A program made the translations under genes and the position numbers. DNA of 64,000 nt, from assembly GCA_937873495.1 (NCBI GenBank), contig CALMXZ010000007.1:174501-238500 (forward strand), given 5' to 3'. The notes beneath the pieces were generated by a model. The model worked only from the letters and a program-made list of their open reading frames with translations, was not told where the DNA came from and did no database searches. Of this stretch, positions 11,081 through 22,844 are shown in pieces; position 1 is the stretch's first letter, and each line of letters opens with the position of its first letter. This DNA is from an uncultured Trueperaceae bacterium. Its GTDB lineage: Bacteria; Deinococcota; Deinococci; Deinococcales; Trueperaceae.

Positions 11081-12538
11081 TCAGTAACCGGCCAGGAAGC
11101 GCGGACCGACGCTGAGGAGCGTGTGCCACCAGCCCGGCAGGATGCCGAGCAGCACCGTGCCGACCAGCGCGACGGCGATCGCGACGCGCGCAGGGGTCGA
11201 CCGGAAGGTGTGAGGCGCGTGCGAGCTCTCCCTGAAGTACATGTACGCGATCACGCGGAAGTAGTAGAAGAGGGCGACGACGCTCGTGGCGATGCCGAGC
11301 ACGGCGAGCCACACGTGGCCGGCGTCGATGGTGGCCTGGAAGACCAGGACCTTGCCGGTGAACCCGCCGAGGAGCGGGATGCCCCCGAGGCTGAGCATGA
11401 ACACGGCCATAGCCGCGGCGAGCCCCGGGCGCGTCCTGCCGAGGCCGGCGAAGCGCTCGAGGTCGTCACCGTGGTCGCTCGCGTCCGTCACGAGGGTGAG
11501 GACGGCGAACGCGCCCGCGTTCATGAGGGCGTACACGCTCAGGTAGAAGGCCGCCGCCGCCACGCCGCCGTGGTTGGCGGCCAGCAGGGCGAGGCCGAGG
11601 TAGCCGGCGTGCGCGACCGACGAGTAGGCGAGCATGCGCTTCAGGCCGCGTTGCATGAGGGCCGTGAAGTTGCCCACGACGAGCGTGAGGGCCACGATGA
11701 CGGCCAGGGCGGTGAGGAGCCAAGGCTGCAGCGCCGGGAACACGGTCGCGGCGATCCGCAGGAGGGCGGCGAAGGCGCCGACCTTGATGACCACGCTCAT
11801 GAACGTGACGACCACGGTCGGCGCGCCCGTGTACACGTCGGGCGCCCACTGGTGGAACGGCGCGAGGGCGGCCTTGAACCCCAGGCCGGCCAGGACGAGC
11901 GCGCCGCCTGCGGTCGCCAGGAGCGTCAGGTTGCCGCCCTGCAGAGCGGCCGCGACGGCGCCGTACACGAAGGAGCCGCTCGCGCCGTACAGGAGGGCCG
12001 TGCCGTAGATGAGCATGGCAGAGCCGAAGGCGCCGAGGAGGAAGTACTTCATCCCGGCCTCCTCCGACTGCCTGTCGCGCGTCCGCCACGCGGACAGGGC
12101 GTAGGCGGGCAAGGACATGATCTCGAGGCCGAGGATCAGCGTGATGAGGTCGCCCGCCGACGCCATCACCACGGCGCCGAGCGCGGAGAGGAGCATGAGC
12201 GGGTAGTACTCGGGTTGGCCCATGCCGCCCCGCTCGAGCTGGTCCCAGCTCACCAGGATCGCCATGGCCGTGCCGAGCAGGATGACGAGCGTGAGGGCCG
12301 TCGCGGGCACGTCGCCCAGGTAGCGCAGACCGAAGCTGGCCGCGCTCTCGTTGCCGGAGAACAGATGCGCGACGGCGAAGATCCCGGCGGTGAGGACGCC
12401 GATGAGCGCCACGGCAGCCGGGCCGCGCGAGTCGCGCGCCGACAGGCCGAAGACGAGCGCCACGATGGCCGTGATCAGGAGCGAGACGGCGGGCGCCATG
12501 ACGTTCCAGTCGATGTCGAGAACGCCTGGGAAGCTCAT
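11081..12538 (-). CDS. nuoN: NADH-quinone oxidoreductase subunit N
   Basis: NuoN is one of three antiporter-like membrane subunits that form proton channels in complex I. The 485-residue product is strongly hydrophobic, with about 14 likely membrane segments. A typical antiporter-type lysine region is seen at LKRMLAYSSVAHAGYLGL, and FHQWAPDVYTGAPT is a family signature. The ATG at 12538 overlaps the nuoM stop by 4 nt (ATGA), matching the operon pattern; the open frame upstream lies in nuoM. It is the last gene of the nuo operon. Confidence 0.95.
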   Translation of the reverse strand: MSFPGVLDIDWNVMAPAVSLLITAIVALVFGLSARDSRGPAAVALIGVLTAGIFAVAHLFSGNESAASFGLRYLGDVPATALTLVILLGTAMAILVSWDQLERGGMGQPEYYPLMLLSALGAVVMASAGDLITLILGLEIMSLPAYALSAWRTRDRQSEEAGMKYFLLGAFGSAMLIYGTALLYGASGSFVYGAVAAALQGGNLTLLATAGGALVLAGLGFKAALAPFHQWAPDVYTGAPTVVVTFMSVVIKVGAFAALLRIAATVFPALQPWLLTALAVIVALTLVVGNFTALMQRGLKRMLAYSSVAHAGYLGLALLAANHGGVAAAAFYLSVYALMNAGAFAVLTLVTDASDHGDDLERFAGLGRTRPGLAAAMAVFMLSLGGIPLLGGFTGKVLVFQATIDAGHVWLAVLGIATSVVALFYYFRVIAYMYFRESSHAPHTFRSTPARVAIAVALVGTVLLGILPGWWHTLLSVGPRFLAGY

Positions 12539-14010
12539 TCGGCACCTCCGAGGGTCAGCGTCTCGCCCGGCATGGGCGGCGCGGCCACCCGCTCGAGCTG
12601 CAGGGCCGTGAGCTGCGACTGCGCCTCGATGCGGCGCAGCTGCGGGGCCGCCATCACCCCGAACCACAGCACGCCGACGACGACGGGGAGCAGCACGTAC
12701 ATCTCCAGCCCGTCGAGGTCTTTGACCGGCACGTCGCTAGGCCCCTGGAAGACCCGTTGGTAGAGGTTCACACCGTACACGCCCGCCGCGATGACGGCGA
12801 GGGTGGCGACGGCGGCCGGCCACGGCGCGTTCTTGAAGGCGCCCAAGAGCGACATGAACTCACCGGGGAAGTTGGAGAGGCCGGGCACCCCGATGAACGC
12901 GAAGATGGTCAGCAGCCCGAGGGCGGCGAGCGCGGGCGCGGACCTGGCGACGCCGCCGTACTCGCGCAGGTCGAACGTGCGCCTGCGGTGGTAGAGCATG
13001 CCGCCGACCAGGAACAGCCCGCCGGTCGAGACCATCTGGGCGGCCAGGAAGTACATGGCGCCGTTGAGGCCGGCCAAGTGCATGCCGAAGATGCCGACGC
13101 CGATGATGCCCATGTGGGAGAGCGACCCGTAGGCGAGGAAGCGCTTCAAGTGCGTCGAGCCGATGGCGCCGAACGCGCCGTAGAGCGCCGTGACGGCGGC
13201 CAGGGCGAGGAGGACGGGCCCGACGCGCGAGGCGCCGGCCGGCAGGAGCGGTATGCCCCAGGCGAAGAAGCCGAACGCCCCGACCTTGTAGAGCGAGCCG
13301 AGCACGTCGGCGGCGCCGGACGGGTGGTTCTGCTCGTTGAGGTCGATCAGCCAGGAGTGCAGGGGCCAGATCGGCAGCTTCACGGCCATGCCGAGCGCCA
13401 GGCCGATGAAGAGCCACGTCTGCGTGACGACCGGCAGGTCGGGGGTGACGAGCATGAGGTCGATGACGTCGAACGACGCCGCCCCGGAGAGCGTCTTCAG
13501 GGCCAGGATGCTGACGAGCATGAAGAAGGAACCGGTGACGGCGTACACGAGGTACTTGGTCGTCGCCTCCCGGCGCTTCTCACCCCCGTACAGCCCGAGG
13601 AGGAGGAGCCCGGGGACGAGCGTCGCCTCCCAGAAGACGTAGAAGACGATGAGGTCGCGCGCCATGAAGATCCCCGCCAGGCCGGCCTCGGCGGCCAGGA
13701 GGAGCGCGGCGAACCCGGCGGCGCCCTTCTCGACGCGCGTGAGGGCGACCAGGAGGGCCGGGATCATCATCAGCGTGACGGCGAACACGAGCACGGAGGC
13801 CGCGCCGTTGCCGTCGACGCTGAAGCTCACGCCGAGGCCGGGAAGCCACTCGGCGGAGAACGGCCGCGAGCCGGGCAGGAGGACGGCCAGCACGAGCGTG
13901 GCTACCGCCCCGGCCATGGCGGCGAGGCGCGCGAGGAGCACGGAGTTCCTCAGCAGCAGCACGAGCGCGGCCGTGACCAGCGGGACGAGGATGGTGAGGA
14001 CGGCGGTCAC
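12535..14010 (-). CDS. nuoM: NADH-quinone oxidoreductase subunit M
   Basis: The 491-residue polytopic membrane protein is the NuoM antiporter-like proton channel of complex I. Conserved blocks include the Glu-bearing FYVFWEATLVPGLLLLG, LPIWPLHSWLIDLNEQNHPSGA and LKRFLAYGSLSHMGIIGVG, the last two around the channel lysine/histidine. The GTG start overlaps the nuoL stop by 4 nt (GTGA), and the nuoM stop overlaps the nuoN start the same way. Length is normal for the family. It acts in the cytoplasmic membrane between NuoL and NuoN. Confidence 0.95.
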   Translation of the reverse strand: MTAVLTILVPLVTAALVLLLRNSVLLARLAAMAGAVATLVLAVLLPGSRPFSAEWLPGLGVSFSVDGNGAASVLVFAVTLMMIPALLVALTRVEKGAAGFAALLLAAEAGLAGIFMARDLIVFYVFWEATLVPGLLLLGLYGGEKRREATTKYLVYAVTGSFFMLVSILALKTLSGAASFDVIDLMLVTPDLPVVTQTWLFIGLALGMAVKLPIWPLHSWLIDLNEQNHPSGAADVLGSLYKVGAFGFFAWGIPLLPAGASRVGPVLLALAAVTALYGAFGAIGSTHLKRFLAYGSLSHMGIIGVGIFGMHLAGLNGAMYFLAAQMVSTGGLFLVGGMLYHRRRTFDLREYGGVARSAPALAALGLLTIFAFIGVPGLSNFPGEFMSLLGAFKNAPWPAAVATLAVIAAGVYGVNLYQRVFQGPSDVPVKDLDGLEMYVLLPVVVGVLWFGVMAAPQLRRIEAQSQLTALQLERVAAPPMPGETLTLGGAE

Positions 14011-15929
14011 TTGAGCACCCCCACGAGGGCTACGGCCGCCAGGAGGCCCGCCGCTCCGAGCAGCATCGCGAAGGCGTACGCCCGGACCTGGCCGGACTGC
14101 CAGCGCCGCAGCAGGCCGCCGATGAGCGGCACGACGCCGCTCAAGCCGACGAGGCCGCGGTCGACGACCTCGCGGTCGAGGAGCGTAACGGCCTCGGCCG
14201 TGCCGCTACCGGTGTCGACGAACAGGGCCTTGTAGAGGGCGTCGACGCCGAAGGCTCCGCGCGAGGCGCCTGCCAGCGGCGTGTTGCCGAGGCGCCTGGC
14301 CATGGCGCCCTTGCCGACGACGTAGACCCAGTACCCCAGCGCGAGGCCGATGAAGGCCACCAACACCGAGGCGAGGAGGAGCAGCCACTCCGTCGCCACG
14401 CTCGGGTGGGAGAACTCGCCGGCCGCCGTGGCGTGGCCGAGCCAAGCCGCGATGCGGTTGTCGGCCAGGAAGGCCGGCAGGCCGAGGTAGCCGACGAGGA
14501 CGCTGCCGACGGCGAGGATCACGAGCGGCACTGTCATGACGCTCGGCGACTCGTGCACCTTGTCGCTCACGGCGCGTTCCAGCCGCTCCTCGCCCGCGAA
14601 GACGAGGTAGTACCAGCGGAACATGTAGAACGCCGTGATGCCGGCCGTGATCATCAGGAGCGCGTAGAGCACCTCGCCGCCCACCCCGCCGAGCACGCCG
14701 CTCGTGAAGGTCGCGACCACGATGGCGTCCTTGCTGAAGAAGCCCGACAGGAACGGCACGCCGGCGATGGCGAGAGTGGCGATGAGCGCCGTGGTGCCAG
14801 TGACCTTCATCCGCCTGCCGAGGCCGCCCATCTTGCGCACGTCCTGCTCGCCGCCGAGCGCGTGGATGACCGAGCCGGCGCCGAGGAAGAGGAGCGCCTT
14901 GAAGAAGGCGTGCGTGAGGACGTGGAAGATGCCGGCCCAGTAGGCGCCCGCCCCGACGGCCGCGATCATGAAGCCGACCTGCGAGATGGTGGAGTAGGCG
15001 AGGATGCGCTTGATGTCCGTCTGCCCCACGGCCGCGATGGCCGCCACGAGCGCCGTCAGGACGCCGACCCAGGCGACGGTGGCAAGCGCGCCCGGCGCCA
15101 CCGCGTACACGGCGCTGGTGCGGGCGATGAGGTAGACGCCGGCCGTGACCATGGTGGCCGCGTGGATGAGCGCCGAGACGGGCGTCGGGCCCGCCATGGC
15201 GTCCGGCAGCCATACGTGGAGCGGGAGCTGCGCCGACTTCCCGGCCGCGGCCAGCAGGTACAGGAGCCCGATGCCGGTGAGGACGGCGGAGCCGTACAGC
15301 ATGGTGGGCGCCATGGCGCTGACCGTCTGGATGTCGAGGCTGCCGAACACCTTGAAGGTCAGGAACATGGCGAGCAGGAAGCCGACGTCGCCGACGCGGT
15401 TGACGATGAACGCCTTGCGGCCGGCGCTCGCGTTGGCGAGGTCCCGGTACCAGAAGCCGATGAGGAGGAAGGAGCAGACCCCGACGCCCTCCCAGCCGAC
15501 GAACATGAGCACGAACGAGTCGGCCATGACGAGGACGAGCATGGAGGCAACGAACAGGTTGAGCTGCGCGAAGTAGCGCGAGTAGCCCGGATCGCCGTGC
15601 ATATAGCCGATGGAGTAGACGTGGATGAGGAACCCGACGCCCGTGATGATCAACATCATCAGGACGCTGAGCTGGTCGAGGTGGAAGCCGAGGGCGAGGG
15701 TGAAGCTGCCGGCGGTGAGGAAGTCGCCGAAGCCGACGCGCACGGCCTCGCCCGTGCCGGCGACGCCGAAGAAGGCGATGAGCGACAGGACGAAGCCCGC
15801 CCCCACCGCGACGCTGCCGACGATGCCGGGCGCCGGTTCCTTGAGGCTGCGGCCGAACAGGCCGTTCACAAAGGCGCCGGCGAGGGCGAGCAGCGGCGCG
15901 AGGGCGGCCCACTGGACGAGGTCGGTCAT
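14007..15929 (-). CDS. nuoL: NADH-quinone oxidoreductase subunit L
   Basis: At 640 residues this is the distal antiporter-like subunit of complex I, with a C-terminal part expected to hold the long lateral helix. Family blocks are [18 protein letters not shown] (Glu of the first half-channel), [27 protein letters not shown] (split over residues near 230-255) and [17 protein letters not shown]. The ATG overlaps the nuoK stop by 4 nt. It pumps protons in the cytoplasmic membrane. Confidence 0.96.
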   Translation of the reverse strand: MTDLVQWAALAPLLALAGAFVNGLFGRSLKEPAPGIVGSVAVGAGFVLSLIAFFGVAGTGEAVRVGFGDFLTAGSFTLALGFHLDQLSVLMMLIITGVGFLIHVYSIGYMHGDPGYSRYFAQLNLFVASMLVLVMADSFVLMFVGWEGVGVCSFLLIGFWYRDLANASAGRKAFIVNRVGDVGFLLAMFLTFKVFGSLDIQTVSAMAPTMLYGSAVLTGIGLLYLLAAAGKSAQLPLHVWLPDAMAGPTPVSALIHAATMVTAGVYLIARTSAVYAVAPGALATVAWVGVLTALVAAIAAVGQTDIKRILAYSTISQVGFMIAAVGAGAYWAGIFHVLTHAFFKALLFLGAGSVIHALGGEQDVRKMGGLGRRMKVTGTTALIATLAIAGVPFLSGFFSKDAIVVATFTSGVLGGVGGEVLYALLMITAGITAFYMFRWYYLVFAGEERLERAVSDKVHESPSVMTVPLVILAVGSVLVGYLGLPAFLADNRIAAWLGHATAAGEFSHPSVATEWLLLLASVLVAFIGLALGYWVYVVGKGAMARRLGNTPLAGASRGAFGVDALYKALFVDTGSGTAEAVTLLDREVVDRGLVGLSGVVPLIGGLLRRWQSGQVRAYAFAMLLGAAGLLAAVALVGVLK

Positions 15930-16246
15930 GCGCGTACCTCCGATAGCTCGTCCACGTCGGTGCTCACGCGGTTACGGAAGATGGCGACGAGGATGCCGAG
16001 GCCGACGGACACCTCGGCGGCCGCCACGGCCAGCACGATGAACACGGCCGTCTGACCGTTGAGGGCGGTCAGGGTGCCGCTCGCGCTCCAACTGCGGGCG
16101 AAGGCGACCATGGCGAGGTTGGCGGCATTGAGCATCAGCTCGACGGACAGGAACAGCATGATGGCACTCCGCCGCGTCAGGACCCCGACGCCGCCGACGG
16201 CGAAGAGGATGGCGCTAAGGGCGACGTAGTACTCGGTGCCGACCAT
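15926..16246 (-). CDS. nuoK: NADH-quinone oxidoreductase subunit K
   Basis: NuoK is a three-helix membrane subunit of complex I. The 106-residue protein has the signature glutamate in [15 protein letters not shown] and a second in [13 protein letters not shown], both part of the central proton pathway. It is slightly longer than the common 95-102 residues owing to its tail. The ATG shares one base with the nuoJ stop (TGATG). Confidence 0.95.
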   Translation of the reverse strand: MVGTEYYVALSAILFAVGGVGVLTRRSAIMLFLSVELMLNAANLAMVAFARSWSASGTLTALNGQTAVFIVLAVAAAEVSVGLGILVAIFRNRVSTDVDELSEVRA

Positions 16247-16854
16247 CAGTGGCCTCCGTGCACGAGCTCGTCGTCGCGCATGACGCCCGCACCGGACGCG
16301 GCGCCCGGCTCGTGCGGCGCGGAGCGCGCGGCCCCGCCACGCTGCGGGCGCGTCTCCGGCGCGGCGCGCTGGACGAGGCTGACGGCCGCGATCACGCCGG
16401 TGAGCAGCAGCACGCCGACGAGCTGGAAGGCGAGCAGGTAATCCGTGAAGAGGACCTCGCCGATGCGCTCAGCTCCGCCGCCGCCGAGGGCGCCATCGAC
16501 GACCGCGGCTCCCGGGAGCGGCTGCCGCTGCAGGAAGTAGACGACCGCGAGGCCCGCGACCGTGACGCCGGCGGCGGCCCAGGCGGCGGGCTTGAGCCAC
16601 TTGAGCCTGTCGCCCGTCCGCTCGCCGCTCACGTTGAGGAGCATGATCACGAAGAGGAAGAGCACCATGATGGCGCCCGCGTAGACGATCACCTGGATCG
16701 CGGCGAGGAAGTGAGCTTGCAGCGTGACGTAAGTGACGGCGAGAGCCAGGAGCGTGCCGACGAGCGCGAGCGCGGCGTGGACCGGCTGCCGCAGCGTGAC
16801 GACCCCGACGCCGCCGGCCACCATGAGCGCGGCTAGGATTACGAAGGCGACCAT
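16246..16854 (-). CDS. nuoJ: NADH-quinone oxidoreductase subunit J
   Basis: The 202-residue NuoJ is a five-helix membrane subunit that gates the proton path near the quinone site. The third helix carries the typical [20 protein letters not shown] pattern with its pi-bulge region. The C-terminal 40 residues are hydrophilic, rich in Arg, Ala and Pro, and poorly conserved. The ATG is one base past the nuoI stop, and the 3' end overlaps nuoK by one base. Confidence 0.94.
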   Translation of the reverse strand: MVAFVILAALMVAGGVGVVTLRQPVHAALALVGTLLALAVTYVTLQAHFLAAIQVIVYAGAIMVLFLFVIMLLNVSGERTGDRLKWLKPAAWAAAGVTVAGLAVVYFLQRQPLPGAAVVDGALGGGGAERIGEVLFTDYLLAFQLVGVLLLTGVIAAVSLVQRAAPETRPQRGGAARSAPHEPGAASGAGVMRDDELVHGGH

Positions 16855-16855
16855 G

Positions 16856-17383
16856 TCAGTAGTCGACGCCTTCCAGTTCGGGGCGGGGTCCGGCCTCGAA
16901 CCCGAGCTTGACGTCCTTGCCCTTGGCCTCCGCCTCCCGGCGCTGCCACTTGCTGCCCTTGGTGCCTACGAGCATGTCCTCCTTGCGGTAGACGAAGTCC
17001 TGGTAGCGGAAGTCCGCTATCTCGAACTCGTGGCCGAGCACGACGGCCCCGGTCGGGCACGCCTCCTCGCAGAAGCCGCAGAAGATGCACCGCAGCATGT
17101 TGATCTCGTAGATCTTCGCGTAGCGCTCGCCCGGCGAGACGGGGTTGGCGGGGTCGTTCTCCGCCGCCTCGACGTAGATGGCGTACGCGGGGCACGCGGC
17201 GGCGCAGAGGCTGCAGCCGATGCACTTCTCCAGGCCCGTGTCCGGGTGCCTGAGGAGGTGGTGGCGGCCACGGAAGCGCGGCTGGATCTGGACCTTGTCG
17301 CGCGGGTACTGGACCGTCACAGGGCGCTTGAACATGTACCCAAGGGTCAGCCCCATGCCCTTGGCGATGTCGATGACGCTCAT
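16856..17383 (-). CDS. nuoI: NADH-quinone oxidoreductase subunit I
   Basis: NuoI carries the two tetranuclear clusters N6a and N6b that pass electrons toward NuoB. Both ferredoxin motifs are intact: [12 protein letters not shown] near residue 54 and [12 protein letters not shown] near 98. The N-terminal [17 protein letters not shown] is a membrane-docking amphipathic segment as in other NuoI. At 175 residues the length is normal. The 42-nt spacer to nuoH is the widest in the operon and could hold an internal ribosome or processing site, though none is obvious. Confidence 0.96.
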   Translation of the reverse strand: MSVIDIAKGMGLTLGYMFKRPVTVQYPRDKVQIQPRFRGRHHLLRHPDTGLEKCIGCSLCAAACPAYAIYVEAAENDPANPVSPGERYAKIYEINMLRCIFCGFCEEACPTGAVVLGHEFEIADFRYQDFVYRKEDMLVGTKGSKWQRREAEAKGKDVKLGFEAGPRPELEGVDY

Positions 17384-17425
17384 GCTGGAGTACCTCCGTG
17401 ACCGGCGAGCGAATGGACGGCGCGA

Positions 17426-18445
17426 TCAGATGACAAAAGCCACCACCGCCCCAGTGACGAGCGCCGCCGCCAACGCGAACTCGAAGACGTAGATCCAGCC
17501 GAAGCGCATCAACTGGTCGTAGCGCAGGCGCGGCAGCGTCGCCTTGAGCCAGATGAACATGAACATGAAGATGGCCATCTTCACGAACAGCCAGATGAAC
17601 GGCCACTCCGAGACGCCGGGGATGAGCGCGTCGAGGAAGCGCGGCCCGCGGTAGCCGCCGAGGAACAGCGTGGAGATGAACGCGGAGGCAGTGAGCATGT
17701 TCACGTACTCGGCCATCTGGTAGAGCGCCCACTTGATCGAGGAGTACTCCGTCAGGTAGCCGGCCACGAGCTCCTGCTCGGCCTCCGGGAGGTCGAACGG
17801 CGTGCGGTTCACCTCGGCGGTGCCGGAGATGACGAACGTGGCGAAGGCGAGGAGCAACCCGGGCCAGAGCCAGGGGCTGACCGACCAGATGTTGAGCTCC
17901 ACGATCTCCCGCAGGTTGAGGGTGCCGGCCACGATGATGACCGCGAGCACGCTCAAGCCGAGGCCGAGCTCGTACGAGATGATCTGGGCGCTGGAGCGCA
18001 GGCTGCCGAGCAGCGCGTACTTGCTGTTGGCCGCCCACCCGCCGAGGAAGATGCCGTACACGCCGAGCGACGTGGCCGCGAGGATGTAGAGGAGCCCGAT
18101 GTCGAGGTCCATCACCCAGGGGTTGAAGCCGAACAGGCTGCCGGCCGGCCCGGCGGGGATGGCGCCGAAGGCCGAGAGGGCGAAGACGATGCTGATGGCC
18201 GGCGCGAGGACGAGCACGAACTTGTCGGCGGCCGTGACGTTGAGGTCTTCCTTGAAGATCGTCTTGATGGCGTCGGCGATCGGCTGCAACCAGCCGCCCG
18301 GGCCGACCATGTTCGGGCCTGGGCGGTGTTGGAAGCGCCCGAGGAGCTTGCGCTCGATGAGCGTCATGTAGGCGAACGCCCCGAGGAGCAGGACGCAGAC
18401 GGCGAGCGCCTTGATGAACGTGATCCACAGGGGGTCGTGGGTCAC
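17426..18445 (-). CDS. nuoH: NADH-quinone oxidoreductase subunit H
   Basis: NuoH is the membrane subunit that forms the quinone chamber roof and links the arms of complex I. The 339-residue product has about eight membrane helices and the signature blocks [19 protein letters not shown], the acidic [20 protein letters not shown] loop and [10 protein letters not shown]. The GTG at 18445 overlaps the nuoG stop (GTGA); the upstream open frame is only a shadow over nuoG. Confidence 0.95.
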   Translation of the reverse strand: MTHDPLWITFIKALAVCVLLLGAFAYMTLIERKLLGRFQHRPGPNMVGPGGWLQPIADAIKTIFKEDLNVTAADKFVLVLAPAISIVFALSAFGAIPAGPAGSLFGFNPWVMDLDIGLLYILAATSLGVYGIFLGGWAANSKYALLGSLRSSAQIISYELGLGLSVLAVIIVAGTLNLREIVELNIWSVSPWLWPGLLLAFATFVISGTAEVNRTPFDLPEAEQELVAGYLTEYSSIKWALYQMAEYVNMLTASAFISTLFLGGYRGPRFLDALIPGVSEWPFIWLFVKMAIFMFMFIWLKATLPRLRYDQLMRFGWIYVFEFALAAALVTGAVVAFVI

Positions 18446-20889
18446 GACGCCACCTCCAGACGCACCTGCTCGACGACGATGCCCGCCAGGTCGGCCTGCG
18501 CCAGACCGACGGGCTGCTCGGGGAGGCTCGGGATGGTCATCAGCCCACGCGGCACGCCGTCCGTGACGTGGACGACCGCCTGGCGCCACGTGCCACCGAC
18601 CTTCAGCCGCACCTCGGCCCCGCCGGTGAGGTTGTGCTTCACGGCGTCCTCCGGGTTGACGCGCAACCGGTTGCCGCCGACGGCGGCGGCGAGGTGCCGG
18701 TTGCGGCTCAGGTACTCGGCCCTTGCCATGCTCGGCACGACGAGGACGTTGCCGGTGCCGGCCGCCACCTCGCCGGCGAGGGCCTTGACCGGGCCCCTGC
18801 TCTTGGCGCGCGGTAGCAGACCGTGGTCGGGCAGCTCGGCGAAGTCGATGTCGAAGCGCTTCTTGAGGACGCGGCGGGCGGAGCGCACGCTGCGCCCTTC
18901 GAGCCGCTTGCCCATGGCCTCGCCCAGCGCGCGTGCGACGCCCGTCAGGTCGGTGCTGCTGCCCGCGTCGACCGGAGCGGCCCTCACGGGGAGGAAACGC
19001 CCCTCGAGGTTCACGACGGTGCCGTCGCGCTCGTAGACGCTCGCGGCAGGCAGGACGACGTCGGCCAGGTGGGCCGTCTCGGTCATGAAGATGTCGTGGA
19101 CCACCAAGAGGTCCTTGCCGCGCAGCCGTTCGGCGACCTCGCCGTCTTGCGCCGGGTCGAGGTGCGACAGGACGAGCGCCTTGGCGCCGTCGAGCATGCC
19201 GGCGTAGCCGTAGCGTTCGTGGCTGGGGAGCACGCCGAGGAGTTCAAGGCCGTAACTGTTGGCCATCGGGCCGACGGCCAGCTCCTTCGCTCCGACGGCC
19301 TTGACGAGCGCGCGCGCCGCCTCCGCCGACTCGCGGCGGTTGAGGGCGAGCCCGCCGAGCACGATCACGCCGCGCTTGGCGGCCGCCAGGCGGGCGACCA
19401 AGGCGCGGGCCTGGCCGGTGCTCATCCCGGCGGCGGCCTCGTCGGCCTCGCCGAGCAGGGCGTTCGCGTCCGCCGCGAGCTTGCCGAGTGCGCGGAAGAA
19501 CGCCGCCTCTCCCCCGGCCGGGTAGCGCACGGTCGCGCCGGCGTGGCGCATCAGGTCGACGCGGTAGGGCGCGGCCACCGTGAGGATCTCGCGCTGGCGC
19601 GGCATGTGTTCCTTGAGGCGCAGGTCGGCGATGGGCACGCCGTGCGGCATGAGTGTCGGCGGAGTGACGCCCTTGAGCGCGTCCTTGACGCGCAGGTCGA
19701 GGACGCCGGCCTCCTCCGTGAGGTCGCCGACGACGAGGATGGCGTCCGCCGTCGCGAGGTCGGTGATGGTGGCCACCTGGTTGCCGATCAGGGTCGCGGC
19801 GGGGCGCGGGGCGTGGTCGAGCTGACCCGTGCCGAGCTCCTCGGCGAGGGCCATGGCGGCCACGCCCTCCTCGAGGGTCGAGTCGGAGCGGATGGCGATG
19901 CCGACGTCCTTGCCGGAGAGCCCCTTCAGGCGCTCGGCGATGAAGGCCGTCGCCTCGTCCCAGGTCGCCGGCTCGAGCTTGCCCTGGCGCCTGATCAGCG
20001 GGGTGGTGAGGCGGTCGGGCGAGTCGGCGTACTCGTGGCCGAAGCGCGTGCCGTCGTCGATCCAGGTCTTGTTGACGTCCGGGTTGAGCGCGGCCTTGAT
20101 GCGTTCGATGCGACCGGTGCGCGCGTCAACGATGATGGCCGCGCCCGTGGCGTCGTCCATGCTCGTCGTGCGCGTGTGGTCGTACTCCCAGTTACGGCCG
20201 CGGAAGCGGCTGGAGGCATCGAGGAGCGCACCGACCGGGCAGATGTCGGCGATGTTGCCCGTGAAGTTGCTCGGCAGGCCCGGGTCGGCAGTGCCGATGT
20301 AGGTGTGCGCGGTCCGCTCGATGAAGTCGAGGACCTCGTCGCCGGGGACCTCCTCGAAGTAGCGCACGCAGCGCTTGCACTGGATGCAGCGCTCGCGGTC
20401 GAGCGTGATGAGGTCGGAGAGCGGGTGGTGCTTCTCGTTGTGGCGCTTGTCGAACTGGAAGCGCGAGAGGCCGTCGCCGAACTCGTAGGAGCGGTCTTGC
20501 AGCTCGCAGGCCCCGCCCTTGTCGCAGACGGGGCAGTCGAGCGGGTGGTTGATGAGGGTGAACTCGACCATGCCGTTCTGAGCGGTCTTCACGCGCTCCG
20601 ACAGGGTGTCGATGACCATGCCCTCCATCACCTGCGTCGTGCACGTCGCCATGAGGTTCGGGAACCAGAAGATCTTCGGCTGGCCCGTCGCCTCGTCCAT
20701 CACCCAGGAGCCGTCGCGCTCCTTGCGCGGCGCGCCGACCTGCGCGAGGCACATGCGGCAGGCGCCGATGGGCGACATGTACTCCTGGCTGCAGAAGTAC
20801 GGCACATCGCCCCCGGCGGCGAACACAGCATCGATGGCGCTGGTGCCGGGCGCGAGATCCAGTTCGACGTCGTTGACACGTACCTTCAT
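18442..20889 (-). CDS. nuoG: NADH-quinone oxidoreductase subunit G
   Basis: The 815-residue NuoG is the large iron-sulfur subunit of the peripheral arm. An N-terminal 2Fe-2S domain (CSQEY...CRMC...C), the [14 protein letters not shown] cluster motif, and the 4Fe-4S motif [16 protein letters not shown] are followed by a molybdopterin-oxidoreductase-like domain with no sign of cofactor function, as is normal. The C-terminus looks like the molydopterin dinucleotide-binding barrel. The ATG at 20889 overlaps the nuoF stop by 4 nt; a GTG 9 nt upstream (20898) is possible but less consistent with the operon pattern. Confidence 0.95.
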   Translation of the reverse strand: MKVRVNDVELDLAPGTSAIDAVFAAGGDVPYFCSQEYMSPIGACRMCLAQVGAPRKERDGSWVMDEATGQPKIFWFPNLMATCTTQVMEGMVIDTLSERVKTAQNGMVEFTLINHPLDCPVCDKGGACELQDRSYEFGDGLSRFQFDKRHNEKHHPLSDLITLDRERCIQCKRCVRYFEEVPGDEVLDFIERTAHTYIGTADPGLPSNFTGNIADICPVGALLDASSRFRGRNWEYDHTRTTSMDDATGAAIIVDARTGRIERIKAALNPDVNKTWIDDGTRFGHEYADSPDRLTTPLIRRQGKLEPATWDEATAFIAERLKGLSGKDVGIAIRSDSTLEEGVAAMALAEELGTGQLDHAPRPAATLIGNQVATITDLATADAILVVGDLTEEAGVLDLRVKDALKGVTPPTLMPHGVPIADLRLKEHMPRQREILTVAAPYRVDLMRHAGATVRYPAGGEAAFFRALGKLAADANALLGEADEAAAGMSTGQARALVARLAAAKRGVIVLGGLALNRRESAEAARALVKAVGAKELAVGPMANSYGLELLGVLPSHERYGYAGMLDGAKALVLSHLDPAQDGEVAERLRGKDLLVVHDIFMTETAHLADVVLPAASVYERDGTVVNLEGRFLPVRAAPVDAGSSTDLTGVARALGEAMGKRLEGRSVRSARRVLKKRFDIDFAELPDHGLLPRAKSRGPVKALAGEVAAGTGNVLVVPSMARAEYLSRNRHLAAAVGGNRLRVNPEDAVKHNLTGGAEVRLKVGGTWRQAVVHVTDGVPRGLMTIPSLPEQPVGLAQADLAGIVVEQVRLEVAS

Positions 20890-22235
20890 GCTTGCCACCA
20901 GTCGTTCTTGGCGTACTTCGACTTGCCGTTAGCCGCCAGGTACTCGTACTCGTCCCTGAACCACTTGAGGCTTGCCTGCACGGGGCCGATGCACGCGTCG
21001 GCCAGCGGGCAGAACGCGTTGCCCTTGATGTTGCTCGCGACGCTCTCGAGCAGGGCGACGTCCTCGGGCCTGCCGAGGCCGGACACGAGCTTCTGGTACA
21101 TGCGCGGTAGCCAGTGGCCGACACCCTCGCGGCACGGGGTGCACTTGCCGCACGACTCGTGGGCGTAGAAGCGCACGAGGTTGTAAAGGGCGTCGACGAT
21201 GCACTTGTCGCGCGGGATGACGATCACGCCGCCCGTGCCGAGCATCGAGCCGTTCTTGGCCAGCGTGCCGTAGTCCATGGGCATGTCGAGGAAGCGGTCC
21301 TCCCACGGGAACATCGGGGTGGAGGAGCCGCCAGGGATGAACGCCTTCGGCTCCATGGTCGGGCCGCCCGCGAAGTCGTAGATCAGCTCGCGGAACGTGG
21401 CGCCCATCGGCATCTCATAGACGCCGGTGCGCGCGACGGGGCCGGAGATCTGGTAGAGCTTCGTACCCTTGCTGTCGTCCGTGCCCATCGAGGCGAACCA
21501 GGCGGCACCCCGGTTGATGATGTGGACGGAACTCGTGAGGCTCGTGACGTTGTTGATGGTCGTCGGCCTACCGTACATGCCGGCGGCGGCCGGGAACGGC
21601 GGCTTGAGGCGCGGGTTGGCGCGCAGGCCCTCGAGGGAGTTCATGAGGGCGGTCTCCTCGCCGCAGATGTAGGCGCCGGCGCCGCGGTGAACCGTGATGT
21701 CGAAGGAGAAGTCGGAGCCGAGGATGTTCTTGCCGAGCAGGCCGGCGGCCCGCGCCTCGGCGATCGCGGCCTCCATGCGCGTGGTGCCGAGGTAGTACTC
21801 GCCGCGCACGTACAGGAAGCCGAAGGTCATCTGCATGGCGTACGCGCCGATGATCATGCCCTCGACGAGCTGGTGCGGGTCGTCCTCCATGATGTAGCGG
21901 TCCTTGAAGGAGCCGGGCTCCGACTCGTCGGCGTTGCACACGAGGTAGCGCGGCTTGCCGTCGGGAGGGGCCATGAACGACCACTTGACGCCCGTCGGGA
22001 AGCCGGCGCCGCCGCGGCCGCGCAGCCCGGAGGCCTTGACCTCGTCGATGACCTGGGCGGGCGTCATGCTCGTCAGGGCCTTCCTGGCCGCCTCGTAACC
22101 GCCGTGCGAGCGGTAGAAATCGAGCGTGTGCGCCCCTTCGACGCCGACGTAGCGGTACATCGTGACCTCGTAGCGCGGGTCGTGCCTGCTCAGGATCGGA
22201 GCGGGCTTCGCCGCGGTGGCAACCTGGTCGCTCAC
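20886..22235 (-). CDS. nuoF: NADH-quinone oxidoreductase subunit F
   Basis: NuoF binds NADH and FMN and carries cluster N3, starting electron transfer in complex I. The 449-residue protein shows the nucleotide/FMN loops [16 protein letters not shown] and [19 protein letters not shown], then the cluster ligands [12 protein letters not shown] and a later Cys in [10 protein letters not shown]. The GTG start is one base past the nuoE stop, so the two NADH-module genes are coupled. Confidence 0.96.
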   Translation of the reverse strand: MSDQVATAAKPAPILSRHDPRYEVTMYRYVGVEGAHTLDFYRSHGGYEAARKALTSMTPAQVIDEVKASGLRGRGGAGFPTGVKWSFMAPPDGKPRYLVCNADESEPGSFKDRYIMEDDPHQLVEGMIIGAYAMQMTFGFLYVRGEYYLGTTRMEAAIAEARAAGLLGKNILGSDFSFDITVHRGAGAYICGEETALMNSLEGLRANPRLKPPFPAAAGMYGRPTTINNVTSLTSSVHIINRGAAWFASMGTDDSKGTKLYQISGPVARTGVYEMPMGATFRELIYDFAGGPTMEPKAFIPGGSSTPMFPWEDRFLDMPMDYGTLAKNGSMLGTGGVIVIPRDKCIVDALYNLVRFYAHESCGKCTPCREGVGHWLPRMYQKLVSGLGRPEDVALLESVASNIKGNAFCPLADACIGPVQASLKWFRDEYEYLAANGKSKYAKNDWWQA

Positions 22236-22236
22236 C

Positions 22237-22836
22237 TCACCCCTCCCCTCGGTCGGTCGGCTGCTTGACCGGTTCGGCCTTGGCGGCGCCGACCGTGTCG
22301 CCGCCGCGCTCGCGCCACACCGGCGGCAGTTCGCCCTGCCGCAGCGCGTCGACGAGGTGTCGGCAGCGCCCTCGGCCGACGCGCTCGTAGTACGTGTCGT
22401 TCACCTGCACGACGGGCGCGGTGCCGCAGGAGCCGACACACTCGACCTTCTGGAGGCTGAACCTGCCGTCGGCGGTGGTCTCGCCGTTCACGATGCCAAG
22501 CTCGTTGGAGAGGAAGTCGAACAGCTCGTCCGAGCCGGCCAGGGCGCACGACAGCGTCGAGCAGACCTGGATGTGGAACGTGCCGACCGGCTGGTCGTGG
22601 TAGGTGGAGTAGAACGACATGACGCCCTTGACTTCCGTGGCCGTCGTGCCGACGATCTCGGCGAGCTCGCGCATGCGCTCCTCGCTCACGTAGCGCTCCT
22701 CGCGCTGGACCTCCCAGAGGAGGGGCATGAGGGCGCTGCGGCGCCCGTCGGCCGGGTAGCGCGAGAGGATCTCGGCGAGCTTCTCCTGCTTGTCGGCGAA
22801 GAATGGCGTCTGGGTGTGCGTATGGGTCTCGTTCAT
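22237..22836 (-). CDS. nuoE: NADH-quinone oxidoreductase subunit E
   Basis: NuoE is the 2Fe-2S (N1a) thioredoxin-fold subunit of the NADH module. In the 199-residue product the four cysteine ligands appear as CSTLSC (C-x4-C) and CVGSC (C-x3-C) followed by [10 protein letters not shown]. Length is near the Thermus Nqo2 size (about 180) with a hydrophilic C-terminal tail. The ATG at 22836, 8 nt after the nuoD stop, is chosen; the same frame stays open far upstream only as a shadow over nuoD. Confidence 0.94.
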   Translation of the reverse strand: MNETHTHTQTPFFADKQEKLAEILSRYPADGRRSALMPLLWEVQREERYVSEERMRELAEIVGTTATEVKGVMSFYSTYHDQPVGTFHIQVCSTLSCALAGSDELFDFLSNELGIVNGETTADGRFSLQKVECVGSCGTAPVVQVNDTYYERVGRGRCRHLVDALRQGELPPVWRERGGDTVGAAKAEPVKQPTDRGEG

Positions 22837-22844
22837 CGGCTCAC

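Noticed and set aside
14206-15912. Long open frame in another minus-strand phase of nuoL
   Set aside because: Its Arg/His-rich translation is a frame-shifted shadow of a complete nuoL.
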